The position numbers were made by a program, and so were the translations under genes. Positions 22,210-32,375 of a stretch of 64,000 nucleotides of DNA are shown piece by piece. Every line of letters starts with the position of its first letter. Position 1 is the first letter of the stretch. This DNA is from Deinococcus sp. JMULE3. GTDB lineage: Bacteria; Deinococcota; Deinococci; Deinococcales; Deinococcaceae. The notes under the pieces are model-generated. The model was not told where the DNA came from. It worked only from the letters and a program-made list of their open reading frames with translations, and searched no databases. The stretch spans positions 2,611,501-2,675,500 of the forward strand of contig NZ_SGWE01000004.1 in NCBI RefSeq assembly GCF_013337115.1, in the 5' to 3' direction.

Positions 22210-23226
22210 ATGATGCGGAACGTGATCCTGAAAGTCCTGAGCCGGGCGCTGCGGCCCCCACACCGCCTGCACTCCACCTACGAGCGCCTGCTGGGCACCG
22301 AGGTCGAGGTGCAGGTCGTCGCCCGCAGCCCCCGCCAGGCGCAGGCTGCCGAGACGGCCGCCCTGCATGAGATCGATCGCCTGACCCTGATCTTCAACCG
22401 CTTCGACCCGGACAGCGAACTGCGCCGCTGGCAGGCCCGGACCGGTGACACCCACGTCCCCCTGAGTCTGGAACTGCTGCACCTGCTGCGCCTCGCGGAC
22501 CACTGGCGCACCCTGAGCGGCGGCGCGTTCCACCCCGGCGCGGACACCCTGGGGCAACTGTGGCAGCAGGCCGCCCTGACCGGGCAGCTGCCCAGCGCGG
22601 CGGCGCTCGAACGGCAGGTGAGCGCCCTGCGCGCCCCACCGTGGACCCTGCACGCCGACGGCAGCGCCACCCTGCACGCGGCGGGACCGCTGGGCCTGAA
22701 CGCCCTGGCCAAGGGGTACATCGTGGACCGCGCGGTGCTGATCGCGTCCCGCTGCGTGGGCGTCCGCAGCGTCCTGATCAACGCCGGAGGGGACCTGCGC
22801 GTGACCGGCCCGGCCCGCGTGAACGTGCAGGTCGCCGACCCCTTCACCGCGCGGGACGACGCGCCGCCCATCGCGCGGGTGCAGGTGCGCGGCGGGGCGC
22901 TCGCCACGAGCGGACAGGCGCACCGGGGGTTCCTGGTGAACGGCACGCACTACTCGCACGTCATGGACCCCCGCACGGGTCAGCCGGTGCAGGACGTGCC
23001 GGGCGTGACCGTCACCGCGCCCGAATGCGTGACGGCCGACGCGCTCGCCACCATCCTGAGCGTCATGGATGTCCGCGCGGGCCTGCACCTGCTGGCGGGT
23101 CTGCCCGAGTGCGAGGCGCTGATCGTCACCGCGGACGGGCAGCGGCACGCGTCCCCCGGCTGGCGCGGCGTCAATCTTTCGCAGCGCCCGGCACGGAACG
23201 CGCGGCCCCTGTTAACCGCCCGCTAA
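22210..23226 (+). CDS. apbE: ApbE-like FAD:protein FMN transferase
   Basis: ApbE attaches FMN covalently to Ser/Thr residues of exported redox proteins. The 338-aa product shows the family order: ERLLGTEVEVQVVA, DRLTLIFNRFDPDSELRR, a central LNALAKGYIVDRA, GGDLRVTG, and the C-terminal HVMDPRTGQPV with ECVTADALATILSVM. No lipobox is evident, and the N-terminus is short and basic. The two genes that follow encode a DUF2271 protein and a PepSY membrane protein, both known partners of flavinylation clusters. Confidence 0.9.
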   Translation: MMRNVILKVLSRALRPPHRLHSTYERLLGTEVEVQVVARSPRQAQAAETAALHEIDRLTLIFNRFDPDSELRRWQARTGDTHVPLSLELLHLLRLADHWRTLSGGAFHPGADTLGQLWQQAALTGQLPSAAALERQVSALRAPPWTLHADGSATLHAAGPLGLNALAKGYIVDRAVLIASRCVGVRSVLINAGGDLRVTGPARVNVQVADPFTARDDAPPIARVQVRGGALATSGQAHRGFLVNGTHYSHVMDPRTGQPVQDVPGVTVTAPECVTADALATILSVMDVRAGLHLLAGLPECEALIVTADGQRHASPGWRGVNLSQRPARNARPLLTAR

Positions 23227-23264
23227 CGGGGCGGCGGCACCCTGCCCGCAGGAGGATCCACCCC

Positions 23265-23822
23265 ATGACCCACACGCGCCGCACCGTCCTGCACCGAATC
23301 GGCCTGACCGCCGCCGCCCTGACCGTCTCCCGCTTCACACCCGCCCAGGCCGCTGCCGCTACCCCCGCCAAGAAATGGCCGACCGGCATGAAGCTCGACG
23401 TGACCTTCACGGTCGCCACGAAGGCCAGCGGCCGCGTGAAACGCCCCTATGTCGCCGTGTGGATCGAGGACGAATCCGGGGACACCGTCCGGAACCTGAC
23501 CGTGTGGGTGCAGCAGTCGCGCATGAATCCCCGCTGGCTGAGCGAACTGCGCCGCTGGTACCGCACCAACGCCGACCTCCTGACCACGGTCAGCAGCGCC
23601 ACCCGCAACCCCGGCACGTACGCCGTCGCGTGGGACGGCAGGACCGACAAGGGCGCCATGGCCGCGCAGGGCACGTACTACGTGTGCGTGGAGGCCGCCC
23701 GCGAGCACGGCCCGTACTCGCTGGTGCGCGAGAAGGTCACGGTGGGCGCCGCGGCGTTCAAGAAGACCCTGACCGCCGACAACGACATCGAGGCGGCCAG
23801 TGTCGCTCTCGGCAAAGCCTGA
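23265..23822 (+). CDS. DUF2271-type exported protein
   Basis: The 185-aa protein starts MTHTRRTVLHRIGLTAAALT, a twin-arginine signal peptide, and continues with a beta domain typical of DUF2271 (PYVAVWIEDESGDTVRNLTVWV, YAVAWDGRTDKGAMAAQGTYYV). The family occurs with ApbE and PepSY proteins in predicted extracytosolic redox systems. I see no classical flavinylation motif (S/T-G-A-S/T). AGGAGG lies 9 nt before ATG 23265, and the last bases overlap the next gene by 23. Confidence 0.82.
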   Translation: MTHTRRTVLHRIGLTAAALTVSRFTPAQAAAATPAKKWPTGMKLDVTFTVATKASGRVKRPYVAVWIEDESGDTVRNLTVWVQQSRMNPRWLSELRRWYRTNADLLTTVSSATRNPGTYAVAWDGRTDKGAMAAQGTYYVCVEAAREHGPYSLVREKVTVGAAAFKKTLTADNDIEAASVALGKA

Positions 23823-24447
23823 ACCCGGTGCGGGTGTGCGGCGCCCCGCCCCGCGCCCCCGCACGCTGAAGGCCCGCACGAACGTCTGGCTGCGCTGGGC
23901 GCACACGTACACCAGCATGATCAGCCTGCTCGTCGTGCTGTTCTTCAGCCTGACCGGCATCACCCTGAACCACCCGGACTGGGTATTCGGCACGCAGGAA
24001 GTCACCCGCACCGTGACCGGCACCCTCCCGAACGGCTGGATCAAGGACGGGCAACCCGACTGGCTGACCGTCGCCGAGGAACTACGCGCCCAGCAGGGCC
24101 TGAAGGGCCGCGCTGCGGAGCCCCGCGCGGACGACCAGCAGGCCGATATCTCGTTCCTGGCGCCCGGCTACAGCGCCGACACCGTGATCAATGTCAGGAC
24201 CGGCACGTACGAGACCACCATCCTGGAGCAGGGCGCCGTGGCGGTCATGAACGACCTGCACAAGGGCCGCGACGCGAGCCCCACCTGGAAGTGGGTCATC
24301 GACGTCAGCGCCGCGTTCCTCGTCGTGATCTCCCTGACGGGCCTGGGCATCCTGCTGTACCTCAAGAAGACCCGCGTGCAGGCCCTGACCGTCATGGGCA
24401 TCGGGGCGGTCCTGACCGTGCTGCTCGCGTGGCAGGCCAGCCGCTAG
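23800..24447 (+). CDS. PepSY-associated transmembrane protein
   Basis: The 215-aa protein has a helix at about 35-56 (HTYTSMISLLVVLFFSLTGITLNHP), an extracytoplasmic PepSY-like segment and two more helices at about 165-185 and 190-210 (LVVISLTGLGILLYL). The W-x-H and LTGI-type first helix is typical of PepSY-associated membrane proteins that carry electrons or reduce iron. The GTG start at 23800 lies inside the DUF2271 gene, so the genes are coupled. Confidence 0.78.
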   Translation: MSLSAKPEPGAGVRRPAPRPRTLKARTNVWLRWAHTYTSMISLLVVLFFSLTGITLNHPDWVFGTQEVTRTVTGTLPNGWIKDGQPDWLTVAEELRAQQGLKGRAAEPRADDQQADISFLAPGYSADTVINVRTGTYETTILEQGAVAVMNDLHKGRDASPTWKWVIDVSAAFLVVISLTGLGILLYLKKTRVQALTVMGIGAVLTVLLAWQASR

Positions 24448-24469
24448 CCACTGCCGCTAGCCACGGCGA

Positions 24470-24501
24470 CCACCCTCTGCCGCCCCGCGCGGGGAGGGTG
24501 G
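24470..24501 (+). terminator. terminator of the apbE operon
   Basis: CCACCCTC (24470-24477) and GAGGGTGG (24494-24501) form a stem 22 nt after the PepSY gene stop. Only a weak T-rich tail follows. Confidence 0.6.
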
Positions 24502-24544
24502 CGTTCTGTCGCGCCTCCCGCACTTGCGGGCCTAGCGGGGCGGG

Positions 24545-24550
24545 TATGCT
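24545..24550 (+). promoter_or_regulatory. -10 box of the nitroreductase gene
   Basis: TATGCT, 7 nt before ATG 24558. It decides the start and rejects a long upstream extension of the frame. Confidence 0.6.
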
Positions 24551-24557
24551 GCGCCGC

Positions 24558-25343
24558 ATGACCGACGACCGCCACCGCCGCCCCGAGGATGTCCGCGCTT
24601 TCTACGACGCGCACCGCACCGTCCGCCAGTACCAGACCCACGAGGACGGCACGCCCCTGCCCATGCCCGCAGAGCACCTGGACGTCATCCTGCACGCCGC
24701 GCAGCGCGCCCCGACCGACGCGACCGCGCAGCTGTACTCCCTGATCCGCATCACCCGCCCGGAACTGCGCGCCCGCATGGCTGAACTCACCACGAACGCG
24801 CACATCGCCACCGCCAGCGAGGCGTTCGTCGTGTGCGCCGACGTGCGCCGCGTGGGGCGGGTGCTGGAGGTCGCCGGGCAGGAGACAGGCACGTGGCCCG
24901 CCATCGCCGTTCACTTCGGCATCGGGGACGCCGTCATGGCCGGGACGAACCTCCTGACCGCCGCCGAGATGCTCGGCTACCAGGGCTGCTGGATCGGCGG
25001 CGTGCTGAACGGCCTGGATGGCATCATCGAGGAACTGAAGCTCCCGCAGGGCGTCCTGCCGTTCGCCGCGCTGACGATCGGCCGCCCCGCCGAGGACGCC
25101 CCGTACCGCCCGCGCGTGCCCCGCCCGCTGGTCATCCACACCGACGAGTACCGCACCGGAACCGACGACGAGATCCGCGAGGCCGTACAGGTCATGAACC
25201 CCATCGCGGCGCGCGGCGATCAGCCCGGCGACTGGGCGCGCCTGCTCACCGCGTACTTCGGGCAGGGCGGCGGCATGGAGAAACGCGAACCCGGCCTCGT
25301 GGCCGCGCTGAAAAAACAGGGCCTCTGGGCTGGCGGGGAGTAA
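24558..25343 (+). CDS. nitroreductase family flavoprotein (NfsA-like)
   Basis: The 261-aa product is an FMN-dependent nitroreductase: [12 protein letters not shown] at the N-terminus, [19 protein letters not shown] for FMN and active-site contacts, [17 protein letters not shown], and the [12 protein letters not shown] segment with a C-terminal extension. This layout fits the NfsA/FRP branch. It reduces quinones or nitro compounds with NAD(P)H; the natural substrate is unknown. The start follows TATGCT by 7 nt. Confidence 0.85.
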   Translation: MTDDRHRRPEDVRAFYDAHRTVRQYQTHEDGTPLPMPAEHLDVILHAAQRAPTDATAQLYSLIRITRPELRARMAELTTNAHIATASEAFVVCADVRRVGRVLEVAGQETGTWPAIAVHFGIGDAVMAGTNLLTAAEMLGYQGCWIGGVLNGLDGIIEELKLPQGVLPFAALTIGRPAEDAPYRPRVPRPLVIHTDEYRTGTDDEIREAVQVMNPIAARGDQPGDWARLLTAYFGQGGGMEKREPGLVAALKKQGLWAGGE

Positions 25344-25374
25344 GCAACCGCAGGGGAGGGGCCGCGCACCTTCG

Positions 25375-25380
25375 TACAAT
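25375..25380 (+). promoter_or_regulatory. -10 box of the trans-sulfuration gene
   Basis: TACAAT, 6 nt before GTG 25387. It supports a GTG start with no leader. Confidence 0.65.
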
Positions 25381-25386
25381 GCGCGG

Positions 25387-26574
<1,188 letters not shown>

Positions 26575-26672
26575 TTTGGGAGCTCTGGGGCCGGGTGTCC
26601 GGGCTGCCGTGACCGTTTCAACGTCACCGCGCTTACCATCGCGGCCTCTCATGAAGGCGCACAGTGGCCCGC

Positions 26673-27677
26673 ATGACGACCTCACGCGAAGTGCAACTCG
26701 CCGCCCGTCCCGTCGGCGCCCCCAAAGACAGTGACTTCAACCTCGTGGACCTCACCCTGCCCGCGCCCGCCGCCGGGCAGATTCAGGTCCGCAACCTCTA
26801 CCTGACGGTCGATCCGTACATGCGCGGCCGCATGAACGACGCCAAGAGCTACGCCGCGCCCTTCGCCCTGGGCGAGACCATGACCGGCGGCGCCGTCGGC
26901 GTCGTCACGCACAGCGAGGACGCCAGCGTCCCGGTCGGCGCGCACGTCCTGCACGACCAGGGCTGGCGCACCCACGCCAACATCGACGCGCGGCGCGTGA
27001 AGGTGCTGCCCGAACTGCCCGGCGTGCCCCTCAGCGCGTACCTGGGCGTGCTGGGCATGCCCGGCCTGACCGCGTACGCGGGCCTGCTGCGCACCGCCGA
27101 ATTCAAGCCCGGCGACGTGGTGTTCGTGTCCGGCGCCGCCGGAGCCGTCGGCAGCGCCGTCGGGCAGATCGCCCGCCTGAAGGGCGCCGCGCGCGTGATC
27201 GGCAGCGCGGGCAGTGCGGACAAGGTGCGCCACCTGACCGACACCCTGCGCTTCGACGCGGCCTTCAACTACAAGGATGGCCCGGTCGCCGAGCAGCTGA
27301 AAGCCGCCGCGCCCGACGGGATCGACGTGTACTTCGACAACGTCGGCGGCGAGCACCTGGAGGCCGCCATCGGCAGCATGCGCGTTCAGGGCCGCGCGGC
27401 CATCTGCGGCATGATCAGCATGTACAACGCCACCGAACCCACCCCCGCGCCCCGCAACCTCGTGCAGATCATCGGTAAGCAGCTCACGCTGCGCGGCTTC
27501 CTCGTCACGCCCCACTACGACCTGTTCGACACCTTCGCGCAGGAAGTCGGCGGCTGGATCGCCAGCGGCGAACTGAAATTCGACGAGACCGTCGTCGAGG
27601 GCATTGACGGGACGCCCGCCGCATTCATGGGCCTGCTGCAGGGCCAGAACACCGGGAAGATGATCGTCAAGCTGTAA
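26673..27677 (+). CDS. MDR-type NADP-dependent oxidoreductase
   Basis: A 334-aa zinc-free medium-chain reductase of the leukotriene B4 dehydrogenase / CurA group. It has LYLTVDPYMRGRMND, GMPGLTAYAGLL, the nucleotide-binding FVSGAAGAVGSAVGQIARLKG, and DVYFDNVGGEHLEAAI. It reduces double bonds of enones or related aldehydes with NADPH. ATG 26673 gives the normal family opening, MTTSREVQLAARP; a GTG at 26664 would add three residues. A TACCAT box lies at 26634-26639, so this gene would have a short leader. Confidence 0.87.
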   Translation: MTTSREVQLAARPVGAPKDSDFNLVDLTLPAPAAGQIQVRNLYLTVDPYMRGRMNDAKSYAAPFALGETMTGGAVGVVTHSEDASVPVGAHVLHDQGWRTHANIDARRVKVLPELPGVPLSAYLGVLGMPGLTAYAGLLRTAEFKPGDVVFVSGAAGAVGSAVGQIARLKGAARVIGSAGSADKVRHLTDTLRFDAAFNYKDGPVAEQLKAAAPDGIDVYFDNVGGEHLEAAIGSMRVQGRAAICGMISMYNATEPTPAPRNLVQIIGKQLTLRGFLVTPHYDLFDTFAQEVGGWIASGELKFDETVVEGIDGTPAAFMGLLQGQNTGKMIVKL

Positions 27678-27679
27678 AA

Positions 27680-27810
27680 CTCCGAGTGAATGGTGTGCAA
27701 ACACCGTTCACTCCGAGCGGATGCGAGTAGGAGCCGGGCGGGTTCCGGGCGTGGAGTGGGCAGAGCGGTGATGTTCCGATCTGTCCACGAAATAGACGGA
27801 ACCCGTGCAT
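27680..27810 (+). repeat. structured dispersed element, copy A
   Basis: A 131-bp element just past the oxidoreductase stop. Hairpin 1: GAGTGAATGGTGT pairs with ACACCGTTCACTC around GCAA. The linker GAGCGGATGCGAGTAGGAG is shared with the other copies. The outer stem is GGGTTCCG with CGGAACCC, and the inner stem CAGAGCGG with CCGATCTG. It aligns without gaps to the copy at 36430-36560. Confidence 0.8.
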
Positions 27811-27818
27811 AGAAGGGA

Positions 27819-27849
27819 GGGCCGGACACGCTCAGCGTCCGGCCCCCTT
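27819..27849. terminator. bidirectional terminator between the MDR reductase and hicd
   Basis: GGGCCGGAC (27819-27827) pairs with GTCCGGCCC (27837-27845), with CCTT following on the plus strand. It lies between converging genes. Confidence 0.7.
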
Positions 27850-27861
27850 GCTGGTGTTCGC

Positions 27862-28863
27862 TTACGCCAGGGCGGCGATGACGGCGTTCGTGAACTCCTC
27901 GGTGCCGGCGGTGCCGCCGAGGTCGCGGGTTCGGGGGCCCTCGACGAGGACCTTGTTCACGGCGTTGTCGAGGCGGCGCGCCGTGTCGTGGTCGCCGATG
28001 TGGTCGAGCATCAGGACGGCCGCGAGGATGGTCGCGGTGGGGTTGCTGATGCCCTGACCGGCGATGTCGGGTGCCGAGCCGTGCACGGACTCGAAGATGC
28101 CGAACTTGTCGCCGACGTTCCCGCTGGCGGCGATGCCCAGCCCGCCGACCAGACCGGCGGCGAGGTCGGAGAGGATGTCACCGAACATGTTCGTCATGAC
28201 CATCACGTCGAACTGCTGGGGGTTGCGCACGAGCTGCATGGCGGCGTTGTCCACGATCATGGTGCTGGTGTTCAGGCCGTCCACGGTCCTGGCGTGGTCG
28301 AGGATGGTGTTCAGGAACAGGCCCTGCGTGACGGGCAGCACGTTGGCCTTGTGCACGACCGTCAGGCGCTTGCCACGCTTCATGGCGAGGTCGGCGGCGA
28401 ACTTGCCGATGCGGTCGCTGGCGTCCTTCGTGATGACGGTGTCGGCGATGGCGGTGTCGCCGTAGCGGCGTTCCTGCTCGACGTACAGCCCCTGGGTGTT
28501 CTCGCGGACGATCACGAGGTCGACGTTCTCGTACGCGCCGGGCACGGGGCGGGTCTTGGTGGGGCGCACGTTGGCGTACAGGCCGTACTTCTGGCGCAGG
28601 TGGCGGATCGCGCCGAAGAACCCGGCGGGTTTCTCGCCGCTGGGGCTGGTGGCCGCGCCGAACAGGGTCGCGTGGGTGTTCTCCACGGCGTCGTACGTCG
28701 CCTGGGGGACGCTGGTGCCGTGGTCGAGGTAGTACTCGTACCCGGCCTCGGCGTGGACGTACTCGGCGTCGAAGCCGGCGGCGTCCAGGACGCGGCGGGT
28801 CGCGGGGATCACTTCGTGGCCGATCCCGTCGCCTTCAATCAAGCAGATGCGATATTTCGCCAT
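27862..28863 (-). CDS. hicd: homoisocitrate dehydrogenase
   Basis: HICDH oxidatively decarboxylates homoisocitrate to 2-oxoadipate in the aminoadipate route to lysine. The 333-aa beta-decarboxylating dehydrogenase begins [20 protein letters not shown] and closely follows the Thermus enzyme as I recall it: [64 protein letters not shown] and [11 protein letters not shown]. The Arg in GAIRHLR lies in the loop that sets homoisocitrate against isopropylmalate specificity. TACACT lies 9 nt before ATG 28863. An isopropylmalate dehydrogenase is less likely. Confidence 0.87.
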   Translation of the reverse strand: MAKYRICLIEGDGIGHEVIPATRRVLDAAGFDAEYVHAEAGYEYYLDHGTSVPQATYDAVENTHATLFGAATSPSGEKPAGFFGAIRHLRQKYGLYANVRPTKTRPVPGAYENVDLVIVRENTQGLYVEQERRYGDTAIADTVITKDASDRIGKFAADLAMKRGKRLTVVHKANVLPVTQGLFLNTILDHARTVDGLNTSTMIVDNAAMQLVRNPQQFDVMVMTNMFGDILSDLAAGLVGGLGIAASGNVGDKFGIFESVHGSAPDIAGQGISNPTATILAAVLMLDHIGDHDTARRLDNAVNKVLVEGPRTRDLGGTAGTEEFTNAVIAALA

Positions 28864-28970
28864 AACCTGTTCAGTGTAAGGCCAGTCAGGTCAATGTGAT
28901 GCAGGTGACGGGCTGCGTGGGCGTCACCCGCAGCGTGACGGACTGCACGCCTACCCACCGAACTGGAAGC

Positions 28971-29000
28971 GATTCCGTGCAGCACGTCCTGCACGGAATC
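28971..29000 (-). terminator. terminator of the copC operon
   Basis: A perfect 12-bp stem, GATTCCGTGCAG with CTGCACGGAATC, and a 6-nt loop, 27 bp past the CopC-like stop. It may also act as an insulator before hicd. Confidence 0.6.
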
Positions 29001-29026
29001 ACCCCATGGAGGTGCAGGTCAGGCCG

Positions 29027-29425
29027 TCAGCGGACCCGGAAGGCACTGCTGCCCGTCACGGGATGCCCGTCCTCCGACAGGATCTTCCAGGCGATCACGT
29101 ACTGACCGGGCTTCAGCCTGGGCTTCAGGGTCAGCGACAGCCGGGCCGCCGCGCCACTCAGCTTGACTGGCTGGTTTGCCAGTGCCGCCGAGTCGGCCTT
29201 CTCGGCCAGGGCACGCCGCGCCGCCTCGGCGACCGTCACGCCCGCCGGGACCGCCATCACGCGGAACGTCGAGAAACGCAGTTCCACGGGCTCGCTGAAT
29301 GCCAGGGTCACGGTCTTCGGGGCGGTCACGGTGGCGTTCAGCGCCGGGGTCACGCCCGACACAGCGGTGTGGGCCGCCGCCACGGACAGGGTCAGGGCAG
29401 TCAGCAGGGGCAGGATCTTCTTCAT
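29027..29425 (-). CDS. CopC-domain copper resistance protein
   Basis: A 132-aa exported protein with signal peptide MKKILPLLTALTLSVAAAHT. The CopC fold is recognisable by VTPALNATVTAPKTVTLAFSEPVE and the C-terminal YVIAWKILSEDGHPVTGSSAF. The His just after the signal peptide and the His in EDGHP are the typical Cu(II) ligands. GGAGG lies 7 nt before ATG 29425. It follows the YcnI gene in one operon, and CopC-YcnI pairs are known copper loci. Confidence 0.88.
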   Translation of the reverse strand: MKKILPLLTALTLSVAAAHTAVSGVTPALNATVTAPKTVTLAFSEPVELRFSTFRVMAVPAGVTVAEAARRALAEKADSAALANQPVKLSGAAARLSLTLKPRLKPGQYVIAWKILSEDGHPVTGSSAFRVR

Positions 29426-29488
29426 GGGGCAACCTCCAGGATAGGAATGGGGCACAGGGGGGAAGCGGACCTCCCCCCAGCGGAGCGG

Positions 29489-29941
29489 TTACTTGACGGT
29501 GGTCCTGCTGGCCGGGCCCCTAGCAGGGTCGGCGTCGTCCCACGCGACGACGCTGCCGTCGCTGTACGTCTGATAGATCTTCCACACGACCTCACCGGCC
29601 GCCGCCGGGTTCTTCGCCTGGAAGAAGAAGCGGGCGTACTCCATGGGCGCCACGCGGCCCTTCCAGACGACCTCGGTCACGAGGCCAGAGGCGTCCTTCT
29701 TCACGGTGCGCGTGAAGCCGGGCGTGACCTGAAAGCGGCTGATCACGACCCCGGCGGGCACCACGAGGCGGATCTGGGTGGTGGCGATCTCCTTCTCGGT
29801 GGGGACGTTCAGGCGGTACGTCTCACTTTTCCCGGCGGCGGATTCGGTCAGGCCGGTCTCGGTGCGGACGGTGGCGTGCGCGCCCGCGACGGACAGGAAC
29901 AGGGCGGCGGCAAGGGGCAGAACGGTTTTCAGGTTGAACAT
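29489..29941 (-). CDS. YcnI-like (DUF1775) copper-binding exported protein
   Basis: The 150-aa product has a signal peptide ending AGA and a mature N-terminus starting HATV. YcnI-type proteins bind copper through this first histidine. The domain follows with [24 protein letters not shown] and [18 protein letters not shown]. No C-terminal membrane anchor is visible, unlike some homologues. It lies between the DUF2946-like gene and copC. Confidence 0.87.
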   Translation of the reverse strand: MFNLKTVLPLAAALFLSVAGAHATVRTETGLTESAAGKSETYRLNVPTEKEIATTQIRLVVPAGVVISRFQVTPGFTRTVKKDASGLVTEVVWKGRVAPMEYARFFFQAKNPAAAGEVVWKIYQTYSDGSVVAWDDADPARGPASRTTVK

Positions 29942-30083
29942 GTGTGAACTCCAGGGTGAATCAGGGGACGCCGCAGGCCACGCGGGCGCGGTCGTCGGAA
30001 GATGCGGGGAAGTGGGGGATGTGGGGGCCGCCGGTCTGGGTGCCCCGTCAGGCGGGCAGCGGCAGGTCCGGCTTTGGCACAGG

Positions 30084-30572
30084 TCAGGCGTGCGGTGGCG
30101 CGCGGGCGTCGGCGTGACGAATCGCGAACGTGACCGGCCCGGCGGTGCGGGTGGTCACGTGGGAAGCGCGCTGGGCCCGTTGGCCGACGCGGGGCCCGTC
30201 GGGGGCGGCCAGCGCGAAACCGGCCGTCAGGCAGAACGGGCAGTGGGGATCACCGTGCGCGTGGTGCGGCGGAGCGTTCGGCGCGGCGTCCGTCAGGGCG
30301 TGCCCGTCCGTGTGCGCGGCCCCTGCCTCAGCCGTGCGGGGGACGGGTGGGTCGCAGGGGACGCCCGCCACATGCACGTGGGCAGCGGCCTCGGTCGGAG
30401 CCTCGTGCGCCCCGGTGACAGTCTGGGTGAGCGTCCCCAGGGTCAGGCCCAGCCCACCCGCGCCGGGGCTGCGGGTCAGGTGCGCCAGCGACGCCAGCAC
30501 CGCGAGCAGCGCCAGCACCCAGCGGCCCGCCCGGATCGGGGCAGGGCGCAGGGGGCGGGGCGGAGCTCGCAT
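30084..30572 (-). CDS. DUF2946-like His/Cys-rich protein of the copper operon
   Basis: The 162-aa product has an N-terminal hydrophobic helix (about 20-38) and a His-rich middle with a PHCPFCL motif near residue 113, as in DUF2946 proteins often found near copper or metal uptake genes. Many histidines ([14 protein letters not shown]) suggest metal binding. ATG 30572 is set by TATGCT 7 nt upstream; a longer frame runs into the rhomboid gene and is discarded. It is followed by ycnI and copC. Confidence 0.68.
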   Translation of the reverse strand: MRAPPRPLRPAPIRAGRWVLALLAVLASLAHLTRSPGAGGLGLTLGTLTQTVTGAHEAPTEAAAHVHVAGVPCDPPVPRTAEAGAAHTDGHALTDAAPNAPPHHAHGDPHCPFCLTAGFALAAPDGPRVGQRAQRASHVTTRTAGPVTFAIRHADARAPPHA

Positions 30573-30579
30573 CGCGCCG

Positions 30580-30585
30580 AGCATA
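30580..30585 (-). promoter_or_regulatory. -10 box of the DUF2946-ycnI-copC operon
   Basis: TATGCT on the minus strand, 7 nt before ATG 30572. It is the only clear promoter for the three copper genes. Confidence 0.55.
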
Positions 30586-30616
30586 GCCCGACCCCCCGGT
30601 GAGAATGTCCTGCCGG

Positions 30617-31255
30617 TCAGCGCGGGAAGCTGGACGCGGGCCGCGCCGGGGGCCGCTTGCGGTGGAGGATCGCGGCGGCGATCAGGCCGCCCACGAAGCC
30701 GAACAGGTGCGCCTCCCACGACACGGCCGGGTTGGCCGGGAGGACGCCCCACAGGATGCCGCCGTACAGCAGGAACGCCGCGACCGCCACGCCGACTGCC
30801 AGCGGGGTGCGTTCCCACCAGCCGACGCCCAGCAGGTACGCGAGCAGCCCGAACACCAGTTCACTGGCGCCCAGATGCACGCTCCCGCCCCGGCCGAGTA
30901 GCCACACAAGCCCCCCGCCGATCAGGACGATCAGCAGCAGCGCCGCCAGGAAGCGCGCCACGCCGCGCAGGGCACTCATGAACGTCAGGACGGCCAGGGG
31001 CACGGTGTTCGCGATCAGGTGCCCGAAGCCCGCGTGCAGGAACGGCGCGGTCAGGACGTGCCAGAACGTGCCGGGTGCGCGCGGCTCGATGCCGAACTGG
31101 TCCAGCTGCCCCTGGAACACCAGTTGATCGGCGCCCTCCTGCACCCACAGGCCCGCGATCAGGGCGGCGGTGACGGTCGCGGCGCGGCCCAGGCTGACCC
31201 CCGGTCGTGGGGTGCCTGTGGAGCGCGTGAAGGTCTGACGGGGTGGGGCGCGCAT
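30617..31255 (-). CDS. rhomboid family intramembrane serine protease
   Basis: The 212-aa protein has six or more helices. The catalytic serine is in GASELVFGL (family GxSx), the histidine in [16 protein letters not shown], and the loop after the first helix holds [15 protein letters not shown]. Rhomboids cleave membrane-spanning segments. The residue after the serine is Glu where many bacterial rhomboids have Gly. ATG 31255 follows CATGCT by 5 nt. It is divergent from the aldo/keto reductase gene. Confidence 0.88.
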   Translation of the reverse strand: MRAPPRQTFTRSTGTPRPGVSLGRAATVTAALIAGLWVQEGADQLVFQGQLDQFGIEPRAPGTFWHVLTAPFLHAGFGHLIANTVPLAVLTFMSALRGVARFLAALLLIVLIGGGLVWLLGRGGSVHLGASELVFGLLAYLLGVGWWERTPLAVGVAVAAFLLYGGILWGVLPANPAVSWEAHLFGFVGGLIAAAILHRKRPPARPASSFPR

Positions 31256-31334
31256 GCCCCAGCATGCCTCACGCGGGCGGGGGCGCGCGTCCACCCTTGG
31301 GTGCAGCTCATGTCGGCAGGCGTAGGCTGCACGC

Positions 31335-32270
31335 ATGCAAACGCGAACGCTGGGACACAGCGGCCTGACCGTGTCGGTCGTCGGGCTGGGCTGCAACAAC
31401 TTCGGGGGACGGCTGGATCAGGCGGGCACGACCGCCGTGGTGCGCCGCGCGCTGGACGCGGGCGTCACGCTGTTCGACACGGCCGACATCTACGGCAACC
31501 GGGGCGGCAGCGAGGAGATGCTGGGCCGCGCACTCGGCGCCGAGCGGGCGAACATCGTCCTGGCCAGCAAGTTCGGCATGGACATGGGTGAGGGCCGGAA
31601 GGGCGCGCGGCCCGCGTACATCCGCGAGGCGCTGCACGCCAGCCTGCGCCGCCTCGGGACCGATCACCTGGACCTGTACCAGCTGCACACCCCCGACCCG
31701 GAGACGCCCATCGAGGACACGCTGGGCACCCTGAACGACCTGATGCAGGAGGGCCTCGTGCGCGCTGTCGGCGTGAGCAACATGCCCGCCGCCGACGTGC
31801 GCGCCGCCGACGCCCTGGCCCGGCAGCGCGGCTGGGCGCGCTTCACGTCCTGCCAGGACGAGCACAGCCTGCTCGTGCGGGACGTCGAAACTGACCTGAT
31901 CCCCGCCCTGCGCGACCTGAACCTGGGCCTGCTGCCGTACTTCCCGCTCGCCAGCGGCCTCCTGACCGGCAAGTACCGCGCCGGGGCCGACCTCCCCGAG
32001 GGCGCACGCATCACCGGCAGCCGGAACGCGCAGGACCGCTATCTGAACGAACGGAACTGGGCGGTCGTGGAGAACCTGCGCGCCTTTGCCGAGGGCCGGG
32101 GCCACACCCTGCTGGAGCTGGCGTTCAGCTGGCTGCTGTCCTTCGATGTGACGAGCAGCGTGATCGCCGGGGCCACGAAACACGAGCAGATCGACGCGAA
32201 CGTGGGCGCCGCCGCGTGGACCCTCACGCCCGAGGAGCTGGCCGAGGTGGACCGCATCACCGGTCGCTGA
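31335..32270 (+). CDS. aldo/keto reductase
   Basis: A 311-aa NADPH-dependent reductase. The tetrad is visible: Asp and Tyr in [11 protein letters not shown], Lys in VLASKFG, His in LYQLHTPDP. Other family marks are [11 protein letters not shown] and [17 protein letters not shown] near the C-terminus. The substrate is unknown; the NADPH-binding end and length fit AKR groups acting on aldehydes. TAGGCT lies 6 nt before ATG 31335. Confidence 0.9.
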   Translation: MQTRTLGHSGLTVSVVGLGCNNFGGRLDQAGTTAVVRRALDAGVTLFDTADIYGNRGGSEEMLGRALGAERANIVLASKFGMDMGEGRKGARPAYIREALHASLRRLGTDHLDLYQLHTPDPETPIEDTLGTLNDLMQEGLVRAVGVSNMPAADVRAADALARQRGWARFTSCQDEHSLLVRDVETDLIPALRDLNLGLLPYFPLASGLLTGKYRAGADLPEGARITGSRNAQDRYLNERNWAVVENLRAFAEGRGHTLLELAFSWLLSFDVTSSVIAGATKHEQIDANVGAAAWTLTPEELAEVDRITGR

Positions 32271-32310
32271 CCCGCCGCCCTCTTCCAGGTGGGAGGGAGC
32301 ACCCGCCCCA

Positions 32311-32347
32311 CCTCCTTCCCACTCCCTACTGCCCACTGCCCACTTCC
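32311..32347. repeat. heptamer repeat copy 4 (C-rich strand)
   Basis: Blocks ACTCCCT, ACTGCCC, ACTGCCC, ACTTCCG follow the aldo/keto reductase gene. It is the complement of the G-rich heptamer type. Confidence 0.6.
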
Positions 32348-32362
32348 GGCGCACCGCGCCCT

Positions 32363-32368
32363 TACCAT
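32363..32368 (+). promoter_or_regulatory. -10 box of hrpB
   Basis: TACCAT, 7 nt before GTG 32376. It overlaps an in-frame ATG at 32367, which would put that ATG before the transcript start. Confidence 0.55.
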
Positions 32369-32375
32369 GCGGGGC

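Noticed and set aside
27515..27829. 104-aa minus-strand open frame over element copy A
   Set aside because: It overlaps the end of the MDR reductase gene and consists of repeat sequence, with no promoter or SD.
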